DNA of 64,000 nucleotides from CAWGUU01 sp963825765 (GTDB taxonomy: Bacteria; Actinomycetota; Acidimicrobiia; Acidimicrobiales; AC-14). The stretch is taken from NCBI GenBank assembly GCA_963825765.1, contig CAWGUU010000019.1, forward strand, positions 73,197 through 137,196. Reading direction: 5' to 3'. A program made the translations under genes and the position numbers. The notes beneath the pieces were generated by a model that saw only the letters and a program-made list of their open reading frames with translations, did not search any database and was not told the origin of the DNA. Shown piece by piece: positions 41,420-49,480 of the stretch; the stretch's first letter is position 1, and each line of letters opens with the position of its first letter.

Positions 41420-44383
41420 GGGTGACCCGGAGTGCTGTTTCCGGGCCCGGTGCCCGAACGGTCGTCGCCGCCGCCGGATGGCGATCCACGCCAGGCCCAT
41501 CAGCATGCCGCCGGTGATGAAGCGGCCCAGCAGGGCCGACGCCGGCCGTTCGTACTGGAGGGTCACCACGTGCTTGCCGGCGGTGAGGGGGACGCCAACG
41601 AAGGCGCCGTCGGCCTCGTACACCGGGACGCGTCGGCCGTCGATGGTGGCCTTCCAGCCCGGGAACCACGTCTCGGCCACCACCAGGAGGGCGGTCTGGG
41701 GGCCGTCGGTCTCGATCCGCCAGTCGCCGGGACCGAGCCGGGTGGCCTGGGTGAGGGTCTTGGGAGTGTCGGCGGGCGGGAGGCGGTCGTGGATGGGGGC
41801 GAAGGCGGCGACACGGTCGGTGAACAGCCGGTCGCCCAGGACGAAGTTGCCGGGCCCCTCCCGGCTGGGCCCGGTGACCAGGGTCGGGCCGTTCTCCGGG
41901 TCTCCCTCCGGCGGGTCGCACCCCCGGCACGTGAGGCGGAAGACGTAGGTCTTGCCGGCCGAGTCGACGATCGGGTCGAAGGTGTACGCCACCAGCCCGT
42001 ACTCGTCGGCGCCCACCGCCTGGCCCCGGGCCACCTCGGCGCCCAGGGCGCGACCATCGTCACTGGCCTCGTGCAGGGTCAGCTCGGTGCCCTTGGCGTC
42101 GTTGCCGACCCAGACGGCCATCCCCCGCAGGCCGTTGGCCAGGGACCGGTAGACGGCGCCCACCGGCTCCTCGGCGATCGGCTCGAACGTGGCGCCGGCG
42201 AAGAAGGCCCCGAACCAGGTGCCGACGGCACAGGCCACCGCCACTTCGCCCGACACCTGCCCGAGCCCGGAGACGTTGCGGGGCTCGCACGCCGGACGGG
42301 CCAGCACGGTGGCCACCGGCATGCCCTGGAAGTGCTGGGCGGTGTTCTTGTCGCCGGTGACGACGCCCACGCTCCTGGTGGCCAGCGCGGTGGCCATCAG
42401 CGGGGACAGATTGGCGTCGCCCACGATCACCGCCTGGTCGTAGGTCCGCACCAGCGGGAGGGTGCGGGGGTTGCGCTGGAGCCAGACCTCGTCGATACGC
42501 TCGTTGGCGGTGCCCCTGTCGGTCGGTTGCTCGACCGCCAGGTAGCCGGTGCCCGTGAGGCCCCATGCTGCCTCCCGTAGCCCGAACGGCCCGACGTAGG
42601 TCTCGCCGGTCAGCCGCCACAGCTCCTTCCCCGACACCGGGTGGGGCCAGCCGACCGACAGCTCCCGACCGCTGTCCAGCAGGCCCGCCACCGAGCGAGG
42701 GTCGAGGCGGCCGGTGGTCAGCCGGGACTCGTCGCCGGCGGCGTCGAGGGCGTCGGTCATCCGCTGGTAGGCGGCCGCCGAATCGGGGGCCTGCACCTGG
42801 TAGAAGGTCCGGTAAGGGAGGATGTCGGCGAAGAAGGCGAGCAGGACGACGCCGGCGAGCACCGCCGGCCGCAGGAACTTCAGGTCCGGCCGGTGGAGGG
42901 CGCCCCACCGGGAGAAGTAGCGGATCGGGAAGGCGGCGCCCAGGGCCAGTCCGAGGGGGGCCACCACGTAGAAGCGCGGGAACCGCAGCGTCGCCATCAG
43001 CGGCACCACCGACTGGAGCTTGACGAACGGCGCCACGAAGGGCATGAGGACGAGGAGGACGAGCGCGCCGCCCATGACGAAGGGCGTCGAGCGCCCGAGG
43101 TGGAGGCGCCGGATGTAGGCGCCGAGCGCCAGCCCGGCGACGGCCCCGGTCAGGGCGAGGGCGAACCACTCGTTCCGGAGCGCCGGCCCGCTGGCGGCGA
43201 GGGGGACGGCTCCGGTGTTCATCCACATCCCGGCGAGGGAGACCAGCATGACGGCGGCGAGGGTGGCTTCGCCCTTCAGGCGGCTGAGCAGCACGACGGT
43301 GACCACCGACAGGGCCACGCAGACCCATCCCAGGTAGAACAGCTCGGGGAGGATCTCGGTGCGGTCGAAGCCGACGATGCCGGTCAGGCCGCTCGACCGG
43401 GAGAAGAAGATGCCGATCTCGCGGCCGAAGCTCCCTCCGAGGCCCCACGACAGCTCGCCCCTGACCAGCTCCGGCGGGGAGAGGACGAACGACCTCCCCA
43501 GGGTGAGGAACGGCAGCAGCCAGAAGGCGATGCCACCCAGCGCCACCCCGACCACCACCCCCGCCCGCCTGAGGACGTTCATGGCCGACTCGGTGGTGTC
43601 GATGCCCCGGAGTCGGCCGATCTCGGCGAGAATCAGGAGCCCGCACAGCAGGACGAGGGCGTAGGCGTACTCGGCCTGGTGCAGGACGGCGAAGGCGGCG
43701 ATCAGCCCGGCGGCCACCAGGTGCCGGGTGCCGTCCCCGCGCAGGCCCAGGCGCATGCTCCAGGCCAGCCACGGCACCGCGGCCAGCACCGCCATGGCGG
43801 TCTCGGAGCCGATGAGGGCGCCGTGGGAGATGAGGAAGGGGTGCAGGGCGTAGACGATGGCGGCGACCACGCTGGCGGCCGTGCGCCCCCAGATGGACCG
43901 GGCCAGGAGATAGGTGCCGAGCCCGCCGAGCACCTGGAAGGCGAGGATGGCGATCTTGATGGACGCGTCGGCGCCGAGGACGGAGGCCAAAGGCACGAGC
44001 AGAAGGACGGGGAGCGAGGGGGCGAGCGCCCACACCGGGGCGCCGCCCCACATCTCCGGCATCCAGTACGGCACCCGGCCGATGGAGCCGAGGTAGTCGG
44101 TGGCGATCTTGACGTAGAGCGTGGTGCCGGGCCCGTCGAGGGTCAGCGACCCCCTGAGCCAGAGCCCGGAGAAGGCGGCGACGATCACCGTCAGCAGCGC
44201 GGCCATGGCCGCCACCGGATGGCGGGCGATCAGGACGGCGAAGGGCGACTGGCTGGCCCGCCGGGCCGCCGCCTGCACCGTCCCTCCGGTCGGTGTCGGG
44301 TTCTCCGGCGGCGGGGGCGGGTCGCGCGGCGGCGCGTGCCTGGTGCCCTGGCGGGGGGCGGGGGGAGTGAGCCGCTCGGTCAC
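41204..44383 (-). CDS. Large YfhO-like polytopic membrane protein
   Basis: 1059 residues. After a Pro-rich cytosolic start (about 1-45), about 12-13 membrane helices span 55-520, with an early periplasmic loop containing LDGPGTTLYVKIATDYLGSIGRVPYWMPEMWGG like GT-C and YfhO proteins. A large extracytoplasmic domain follows (about 525-930), ending in the YfhO-type block AETWFPGWKATIDGRRVPVYEADGAFVGVPLTAGKHVVTLQYERP and a last helix. Relatives help glycosylate lipoteichoic or lipid-linked polymers from polyprenyl donors. The final 70 residues are encoded opposite the neighbouring methyltransferase and are low-complexity, so they may not be conserved. Confidence 0.82.
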   Translation of the reverse strand: MTERLTPPAPRQGTRHAPPRDPPPPPENPTPTGGTVQAAARRASQSPFAVLIARHPVAAMAALLTVIVAAFSGLWLRGSLTLDGPGTTLYVKIATDYLGSIGRVPYWMPEMWGGAPVWALAPSLPVLLLVPLASVLGADASIKIAILAFQVLGGLGTYLLARSIWGRTAASVVAAIVYALHPFLISHGALIGSETAMAVLAAVPWLAWSMRLGLRGDGTRHLVAAGLIAAFAVLHQAEYAYALVLLCGLLILAEIGRLRGIDTTESAMNVLRRAGVVVGVALGGIAFWLLPFLTLGRSFVLSPPELVRGELSWGLGGSFGREIGIFFSRSSGLTGIVGFDRTEILPELFYLGWVCVALSVVTVVLLSRLKGEATLAAVMLVSLAGMWMNTGAVPLAASGPALRNEWFALALTGAVAGLALGAYIRRLHLGRSTPFVMGGALVLLVLMPFVAPFVKLQSVVPLMATLRFPRFYVVAPLGLALGAAFPIRYFSRWGALHRPDLKFLRPAVLAGVVLLAFFADILPYRTFYQVQAPDSAAAYQRMTDALDAAGDESRLTTGRLDPRSVAGLLDSGRELSVGWPHPVSGKELWRLTGETYVGPFGLREAAWGLTGTGYLAVEQPTDRGTANERIDEVWLQRNPRTLPLVRTYDQAVIVGDANLSPLMATALATRSVGVVTGDKNTAQHFQGMPVATVLARPACEPRNVSGLGQVSGEVAVACAVGTWFGAFFAGATFEPIAEEPVGAVYRSLANGLRGMAVWVGNDAKGTELTLHEASDDGRALGAEVARGQAVGADEYGLVAYTFDPIVDSAGKTYVFRLTCRGCDPPEGDPENGPTLVTGPSREGPGNFVLGDRLFTDRVAAFAPIHDRLPPADTPKTLTQATRLGPGDWRIETDGPQTALLVVAETWFPGWKATIDGRRVPVYEADGAFVGVPLTAGKHVVTLQYERPASALLGRFITGGMLMGLAWIAIRRRRRPFGHRARKQHSGSPSGRSRHTFQMRTPSAEPGGEDALDPEKGGPGPPVTDRKGPRRKRQQAVLPVVDDVEPGLVEQPQKRRRPKP

Positions 44384-44489
44384 ATGCGCCGCCGACTCGT
44401 CACTGGTGATTCAGGGCCGGCGGGGCGTGGTGGGGCGAGCCGGGCATCAGCCGATGGTAGATGGCGACGGCCGGCAGGACGGCTCGGGT

Positions 44490-45356
44490 CTACTCCGGGA
44501 CACAGAGCACGTTCATGCTGCTCCCGTCGGGTATCCGGGCGGCGAGCGCGTGGGCGTCGGTCGGCAGCGGGCGGCGGGTGCGGAGGTGCTCGAGCCGGTA
44601 GTGCCGGCTGGTCAGGAACTCCACGATCCGCTCGAAGCCGTCGCCGCCCTCGTAGGCGCAGGGCGCCATCTCGATCACGATGGTGGGCCGGCTGCGCTCG
44701 ACGGTGGCTGCCGCGCCGGCCAGGACGTCGGGCTCGGCCCCGTCGACGTCGAGCTTCACGAAGTCGACCTTGTCGCCCGCGAGGTAGTCGTCGAGGGTGA
44801 CGGCCCGGGCGCCATCGGTGCCCCTGAGCATGCCCCGGTGCTGGGGGTGCAGGTCGGCCGGTTCGGACTCTCCATGCCCGTTGACGAGCGGCCAGCTGGA
44901 GTAGATGCCGAGGGGTACGGTCCGGTCGTCGGGGCTCACCAGCAGGGCGTGCTCGGCCGTCACCCGCGGGACGAGGGACGGGTTCAGCGCCAGGTTGGCC
45001 TGCAGCTTCGCGAACGCCCAGCAGGTGGGCTCGAAGGCCAGGACACGTCCCGACCCCCCCGCCGCACGTGCGAGGGGCAGGGTGTGGGCGCCGACGTTGG
45101 CGCCGATGTCGACGACGACGTCGCCCGGGGAAACCAGCCGCCGGTAGCGGCGCACGACCGACGGTTCGAAGGCGCCGAACAGGTAGATCGAGAGGTCGAT
45201 GCCCTCGCGCAGGTCGAGGCACCACCGCAGGCCGCCGCGGATGACCTCCACCTCCTTCGACCGCCACGGACCGCGGGCCAGGTTGACGAGCTGGTAGGCG
45301 ACCCGGGCGCCGAGGAGCATGGTGCGGGCGGAGACGGTGACGATCGGGACCGGCAC
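44490..45356 (-). CDS. FkbM-family methyltransferase
   Basis: 288 residues. Motif I is VVVDIGANVGAHTLPLA, followed by VLAFEPTCWAFAKLQANLALN and the FkbM signature VTLDDYLAGDKVDFVKLDVDGAEPDVLAGA with its acidic residues. FkbM enzymes O-methylate sugars, polyketides or glycolipids. An N-terminal hydrophobic stretch (TMLLGARVAYQLVNLA) is weak. It lies 16 bases downstream of the next methyltransferase gene, forming a two-gene unit divergent from the double glycosyltransferase. Confidence 0.9.
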   Translation of the reverse strand: MPVPIVTVSARTMLLGARVAYQLVNLARGPWRSKEVEVIRGGLRWCLDLREGIDLSIYLFGAFEPSVVRRYRRLVSPGDVVVDIGANVGAHTLPLARAAGGSGRVLAFEPTCWAFAKLQANLALNPSLVPRVTAEHALLVSPDDRTVPLGIYSSWPLVNGHGESEPADLHPQHRGMLRGTDGARAVTLDDYLAGDKVDFVKLDVDGAEPDVLAGAAATVERSRPTIVIEMAPCAYEGGDGFERIVEFLTSRHYRLEHLRTRRPLPTDAHALAARIPDGSSMNVLCVPE

Positions 45357-45372
45357 GCTCAGCCAGCCCTGC

Positions 45373-46731
45373 TCAACCGGGTTTCGCGTCCGGCCGGGTG
45401 GCGGGTTTCGACTCCGGCGGCTGGCGGGTTTTCGCCTCCGGCGGCTGGGCCTCCTGGGGCTGGGAGCGGCCTTGGCCGGTCGTGATCGCCTGCCACAGGT
45501 CGTCCTCGAGCCGGTTGATGCGCTCGCCTTGGAGGCGGATGGCGTCCCAGACGCGCCCGTTCAGCTCGGTGAGGGGGACGCCTCCCGACCTGGTGGTGGC
45601 GGTGACGGTGCTGTCCAGCTCCCAGAGCGCGGTGAACAGGGCCCTGTCGACCTCCTGCTGGTGGACGTTGACACCACGCTGTTCCCGGTGGGTGCCGAGC
45701 AGCTTCTCCACCAGCCGCCGGGTCACCCGTCCCACCTGTCCGTGGGGCTGACCGGCGTCCAGGTCGACGCCGTCGTGCAGCAGTCGCCCGGCCCGGTACA
45801 GCGCCGACTCGGGCGTGTCGGCCGCTGGCGAGGAAGCTTGGGCCGGGCCGCCGGGCCGGCTGGCGGGGGCCACCGACGCTCCCCGTTCGATCGGGGCCAC
45901 CCCGCCGGACGGCGCGGCACCGTCCCCTGCGCCTCCACTTTCCGGTCTCTGCAGGAGCACGAAGTCCTGGTAGGCCATGGACCGCTTGGGCAGGAAGGCG
46001 GCGACGTCGAACCACCGGGCCCAGTGCTCGAAGACGTACCAGGGGGCGTGGAACGTGGAGTGGTAGAAGTCGGGGAAGGGCCCGCCGGTGAAGGCGTCGT
46101 CCTTGATGAACGAGATGCCGCGTGTGCTCAGCTCCCGGCGGATGACGCTGGCGTCGCCGCCCCGGCCCGCCACCGCCTCTTCGAACCTGGTGAAGGCGGT
46201 CTCGCCGTGGACGCTCAGCACGACGTAGCCACCGGGCTTGACCACCCGGCGGAGCTCGGTGAGCCACTCGTCCTGATAGTGCTCGTCGATGTGGGTGAAG
46301 ACGCTGTGGCTGAAGACCAGGTCGAAGAACCCGTCGGCGTAGTCCAGCGGGGGCAGGGGTTGGTTGACCCTGGTCTCCGCCCACGGGATGTTCTCCCTGG
46401 TCCAGGCGATGGCGCGGGCGTCGATGTCGACGCCGTGGACAGACGAGGTCTTGGCCAGGTGCTCGAGCCACAGCAGGATGCGGCCGCACCCGCTGCCGAA
46501 GTCGAGGATGGTCGGGAACGTCTCGAGGGACCGCCCCACCACGCCCAGGACGGCCTCCAGATCCTGCACCGACTGGTGGCCCGAGACGTAGAAGGTGGTC
46601 TTGTCCGTGTAGCCGGTGACCCGGGAGATCAGCTCCTCGTCGGGCCACGGCATCGTCGCCGAGTCGGGCGTGATCAGCCCTCCCGACGCCGGTTTCTGCC
46701 CTGTCTCGTCGACCTCCGGTTGCGCTCCCAC
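45373..46731 (-). CDS. SAM-dependent methyltransferase with long C-terminal helical tail
   Basis: 452 residues from GTG 46731 (ATG 46653 is the alternative). The methyltransferase domain (about 20-250) starts with PDEELISRVTGYTD and has motif I ILDFGSGCGRILLWLE, motif II VHGVDIDARAIAW and FDLVFSHSVFTHIDE. A Pro/Ala/Ser-rich linker (about 255-305) leads to a charged helical region (HQQEVDRALFTALWELDS, RINRLEDDLWQAITTGQ) and a disordered KTRQPPESKP tail. The helical part likely oligomerises or docks to partner enzymes. It shares the divergent region with the GT4 gene. Confidence 0.85.
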   Translation of the reverse strand: MGAQPEVDETGQKPASGGLITPDSATMPWPDEELISRVTGYTDKTTFYVSGHQSVQDLEAVLGVVGRSLETFPTILDFGSGCGRILLWLEHLAKTSSVHGVDIDARAIAWTRENIPWAETRVNQPLPPLDYADGFFDLVFSHSVFTHIDEHYQDEWLTELRRVVKPGGYVVLSVHGETAFTRFEEAVAGRGGDASVIRRELSTRGISFIKDDAFTGGPFPDFYHSTFHAPWYVFEHWARWFDVAAFLPKRSMAYQDFVLLQRPESGGAGDGAAPSGGVAPIERGASVAPASRPGGPAQASSPAADTPESALYRAGRLLHDGVDLDAGQPHGQVGRVTRRLVEKLLGTHREQRGVNVHQQEVDRALFTALWELDSTVTATTRSGGVPLTELNGRVWDAIRLQGERINRLEDDLWQAITTGQGRSQPQEAQPPEAKTRQPPESKPATRPDAKPG

Positions 46732-46757
46732 GGTGCGGACAGCGTGGCCCAACACCG

Positions 46758-46822
46758 GCCCGGACGACAAACAGCCCTGCCTTGCGCGACGAACAGACCC
46801 GCCCTGCGTGACGAGCAGGCCT
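46758..46822. repeat. Three imperfect ~22-bp direct repeats in a divergent promoter region
   Basis: Units at 46758-46778, 46779-46800 and 46801-46822 follow the pattern GCCYTGCGYGACGARCAGRCCY, the first being more diverged. They sit in the 244 bases between the starts of the divergent methyltransferase and double-glycosyltransferase genes. They could be repeated binding sites or a leftover of duplication; nothing distinguishes these. Confidence 0.5.
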
Positions 46823-46975
46823 GCCCCGGACGGCGAGATGCGCGGGAGGGACTCCCTTGCCGGTCCGTCGCCGTGGTGCCTACTGTGGCCCCGATACCGG
46901 ACCGGACCGCCCCCGAGCGATTCGCTGGAGCCACTGGGCAGCGGGGTGAGATCGCCGCCGGAGAGTCGCCTGACC

Positions 46976-49480
46976 ATGCGCATCGCCATCGACCTCAGGA
47001 TCCTTGCGGTTGGCCCCCGTGCCATCAACCGCGGCATGCCCCGGTTCACCCAGCAGCAGCTGCGCAACGTGCTGGCGATCGACCACGAGAACGAGTACCT
47101 GGTGCTGACGAGGGAGGGCGAGGACCTGTCGGTCGTCGACCGGGCCATCCGCACCGCCCACAACGCCGCCATCTGCCATCCGACGGGCTGGTCGGTCGAC
47201 GAGCCGGGCCACCCTCAGACCATGCTGCGGCGCTCCGCCGAGTTCCAGGACTGGCTGGTCGCCCAGCAGGTCGACCTCTACCACGCCACCACGCCGTTCC
47301 TGTTCATCGATCCGTTCCCGCTGGACTTCGACGCCTGCCCGATGGTGGCCACGTTCTACGACGCCATCCCGCTGATCTACCCGCAGCACTACCTGCCGGA
47401 GCAGTTCCGTGACGCCTACAGCTGCTGCCTGGCGGCCGTGCTCCGATCCGACCGCCTCCAGGCCATCTCCGGGTCGGCCCGTCGCGACGCCAGCGTGTAC
47501 GCGGGCTTCCCGAGGGATCGGATCGACCTGGTCAGTCCCGTCGCCGACGAATGCTTCCGCCCCCTCGACGCCCGCCAGGTCTGGACGTCGCTCGACGCGC
47601 TCAGGCGGCGGATCAGGCTCCCGTCCCGTTTCGTGCTCACGGTGAGCTCCACCCACCACAGCAAGAACGCCGAGACGCTCCTGCGGGCCTACGCCCTGCT
47701 CGACGAGCGGCTCCGGGTCTCGTTCCCGCTCGTCTTCTGTTGCCATCTCGACGAGGCCGGGCGGGCGCTGGTCGCGTCGCTGGCCGAGGGACTCGGCATC
47801 GAGGACGACGTGATCGTCACGGGCATGGTCACCGACGTCGAGCTGGCCGGGCTCTACAACGCCGCCACAGCCGTCGTGCACCCCTCCCGCTACGAAGGGT
47901 TCGGGCTGCCAGTCCTGGAGGCCATGCGCTGCGGCACGCCGGTGATCACCACCACCGCCTCGTCGCTCCCCGAGGTGGGAGGTGACGCCGCGGTGCTGGT
48001 CGACCCCGAGGACGCAGCTGCGATGGCCGGTGCCATCGCCGCCGTGCTCGAGGACCCCGAACGTAGGGACGGGATGTCTCGGGACGGGCTGATCAACGCC
48101 GCCCGGTTCACCGGCGAGGCGCTGGGAAGGGCCACGCTCGCCGGCTACGAGCGCACCGTCGCCGCCCCCGCACCGGCGACGTCTGGGCCGGCCCGGCCGA
48201 GGCTGGCGATGTGGTCACCGCTGCCGCCGGAGCAGACGGGGATCGCCGACTACACCGTCGAGCTGCTGGCGGGGCTGACCCGCCACGTCGACGTCGAGGT
48301 CTTCGTCAACGACGGCTTCCTGCCCGACATCGACCTGATGGCCCGCTACCGGGTCCACGAGCACAGCGCCTTCGGTCGACGGCTGGCGCAGGTCGGCTTC
48401 GATGCGGTGATCTACCAGGTGGGTGGCTCGCTGTTCCACTGGTACATGAACGAGGCCATGCAGGAGCACCCGGGCATCGTGGTCCTGCACGAGCTGTCGT
48501 GGAGCCACCTGCTGTACCTCCATTCGGAGCTCGAGGGCGACGTCGAGGGGTTCCGCGCCGAGCTGGCGGAGTTGGAGGGCGACCTGGCCCTCCGCTGCTT
48601 CGACGCCATCCAGGAAGAGGGACCGCCGTCGCTGCGTCAGGAGCTCCTCGACGCGTTTCCGATGCTGGGGCGCATCGTGGCCACCAGCCCGGCCGTCGTC
48701 GTGCACTACGACGGAGCCCGGCGGGCGATCGAGGACAGGTACCCCGACGCACCGGTGCGAACCGTCGTCATGGGCGTCGCCGACCCCTATACCGGGCCGG
48801 CGTGGCGGGACTGGGCCCTCGCCCGCCGGGCGCTCGGACTGCCCACCGGGTCCTACGTGATCGGCGTCTTCGGCATCGTCGACCGCTCCAAGCGGGTGGA
48901 GGCCGTCATCGAGGCCCTCCCCGCCGTCCTGGAGCAGAACCCGGGTGCCGTCGTGCTGGTCGTGGGCAGGGCCCACGAGTCCCGCTACCTGTCGATGCTC
49001 GAGGACCTGGCCCGCCGGCTGGACGTGGCGGCGTCGGTGCGCTTCCTCGGCGAGGTCGACCGGCGGACGTTCGACGGCGCCCTGGTGGCGTGCGACGTGG
49101 TGGTGAACCTGAGGGAGTCGACGGTGACCCATCTCTCGGCGACGCTCATGCGGGCGATGGCGGCGGGAAAACCCGTCGTCACCAGCGAGGCGGCGGGCTG
49201 GGACTTCATCCCCGACGAGGCCTGCGTTCGGATAGCTTCCGATGGCACGCTCGACGAAGAGCTGTGCCGCCTGGGCGGCGACCCCACCCTCCGGGCGCGC
49301 ATGGGCGAGGCTGCCCGCCGCTACTTCGAGCGTGAGGCGACGGTCGAGGTGATGGCCCGGCGCTACCTGGAGATCGTCGACGACGTCAGGGCGGGCCCCC
49401 CACCGGTGAAGTCGGGACCGGCGAAGTCAGGGCCGGTGACGACGACAGCAGGCAGCACGTTCGAGAAGGCAGGCCGGTGA
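46976..49480 (+). CDS. Double-domain GT4 glycosyltransferase
   Basis: 834 residues with two GT-B glycosyltransferase domains. The first (about 1-395) opens with MRIAIDLRILAVG, has the donor motif HPSRYEGFGLPVLEAMRCGTPVI with the E-X7-E pair, and resembles retaining GT4 enzymes. The second (about 405-810) begins RLAMWSPLPPEQTGIADYT and ends with NLRESTVTHLSATLMRAMAAGKPVV. Two linked donor sites suggest polymerising or sequential addition of two sugars, as in O-antigen-type synthases. The C-terminal repeat KSGPAKSGPV is disordered. Its stop overlaps the next GTG by 4 bases. Confidence 0.9.
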   Translation: MRIAIDLRILAVGPRAINRGMPRFTQQQLRNVLAIDHENEYLVLTREGEDLSVVDRAIRTAHNAAICHPTGWSVDEPGHPQTMLRRSAEFQDWLVAQQVDLYHATTPFLFIDPFPLDFDACPMVATFYDAIPLIYPQHYLPEQFRDAYSCCLAAVLRSDRLQAISGSARRDASVYAGFPRDRIDLVSPVADECFRPLDARQVWTSLDALRRRIRLPSRFVLTVSSTHHSKNAETLLRAYALLDERLRVSFPLVFCCHLDEAGRALVASLAEGLGIEDDVIVTGMVTDVELAGLYNAATAVVHPSRYEGFGLPVLEAMRCGTPVITTTASSLPEVGGDAAVLVDPEDAAAMAGAIAAVLEDPERRDGMSRDGLINAARFTGEALGRATLAGYERTVAAPAPATSGPARPRLAMWSPLPPEQTGIADYTVELLAGLTRHVDVEVFVNDGFLPDIDLMARYRVHEHSAFGRRLAQVGFDAVIYQVGGSLFHWYMNEAMQEHPGIVVLHELSWSHLLYLHSELEGDVEGFRAELAELEGDLALRCFDAIQEEGPPSLRQELLDAFPMLGRIVATSPAVVVHYDGARRAIEDRYPDAPVRTVVMGVADPYTGPAWRDWALARRALGLPTGSYVIGVFGIVDRSKRVEAVIEALPAVLEQNPGAVVLVVGRAHESRYLSMLEDLARRLDVAASVRFLGEVDRRTFDGALVACDVVVNLRESTVTHLSATLMRAMAAGKPVVTSEAAGWDFIPDEACVRIASDGTLDEELCRLGGDPTLRARMGEAARRYFEREATVEVMARRYLEIVDDVRAGPPPVKSGPAKSGPVTTTAGSTFEKAGR

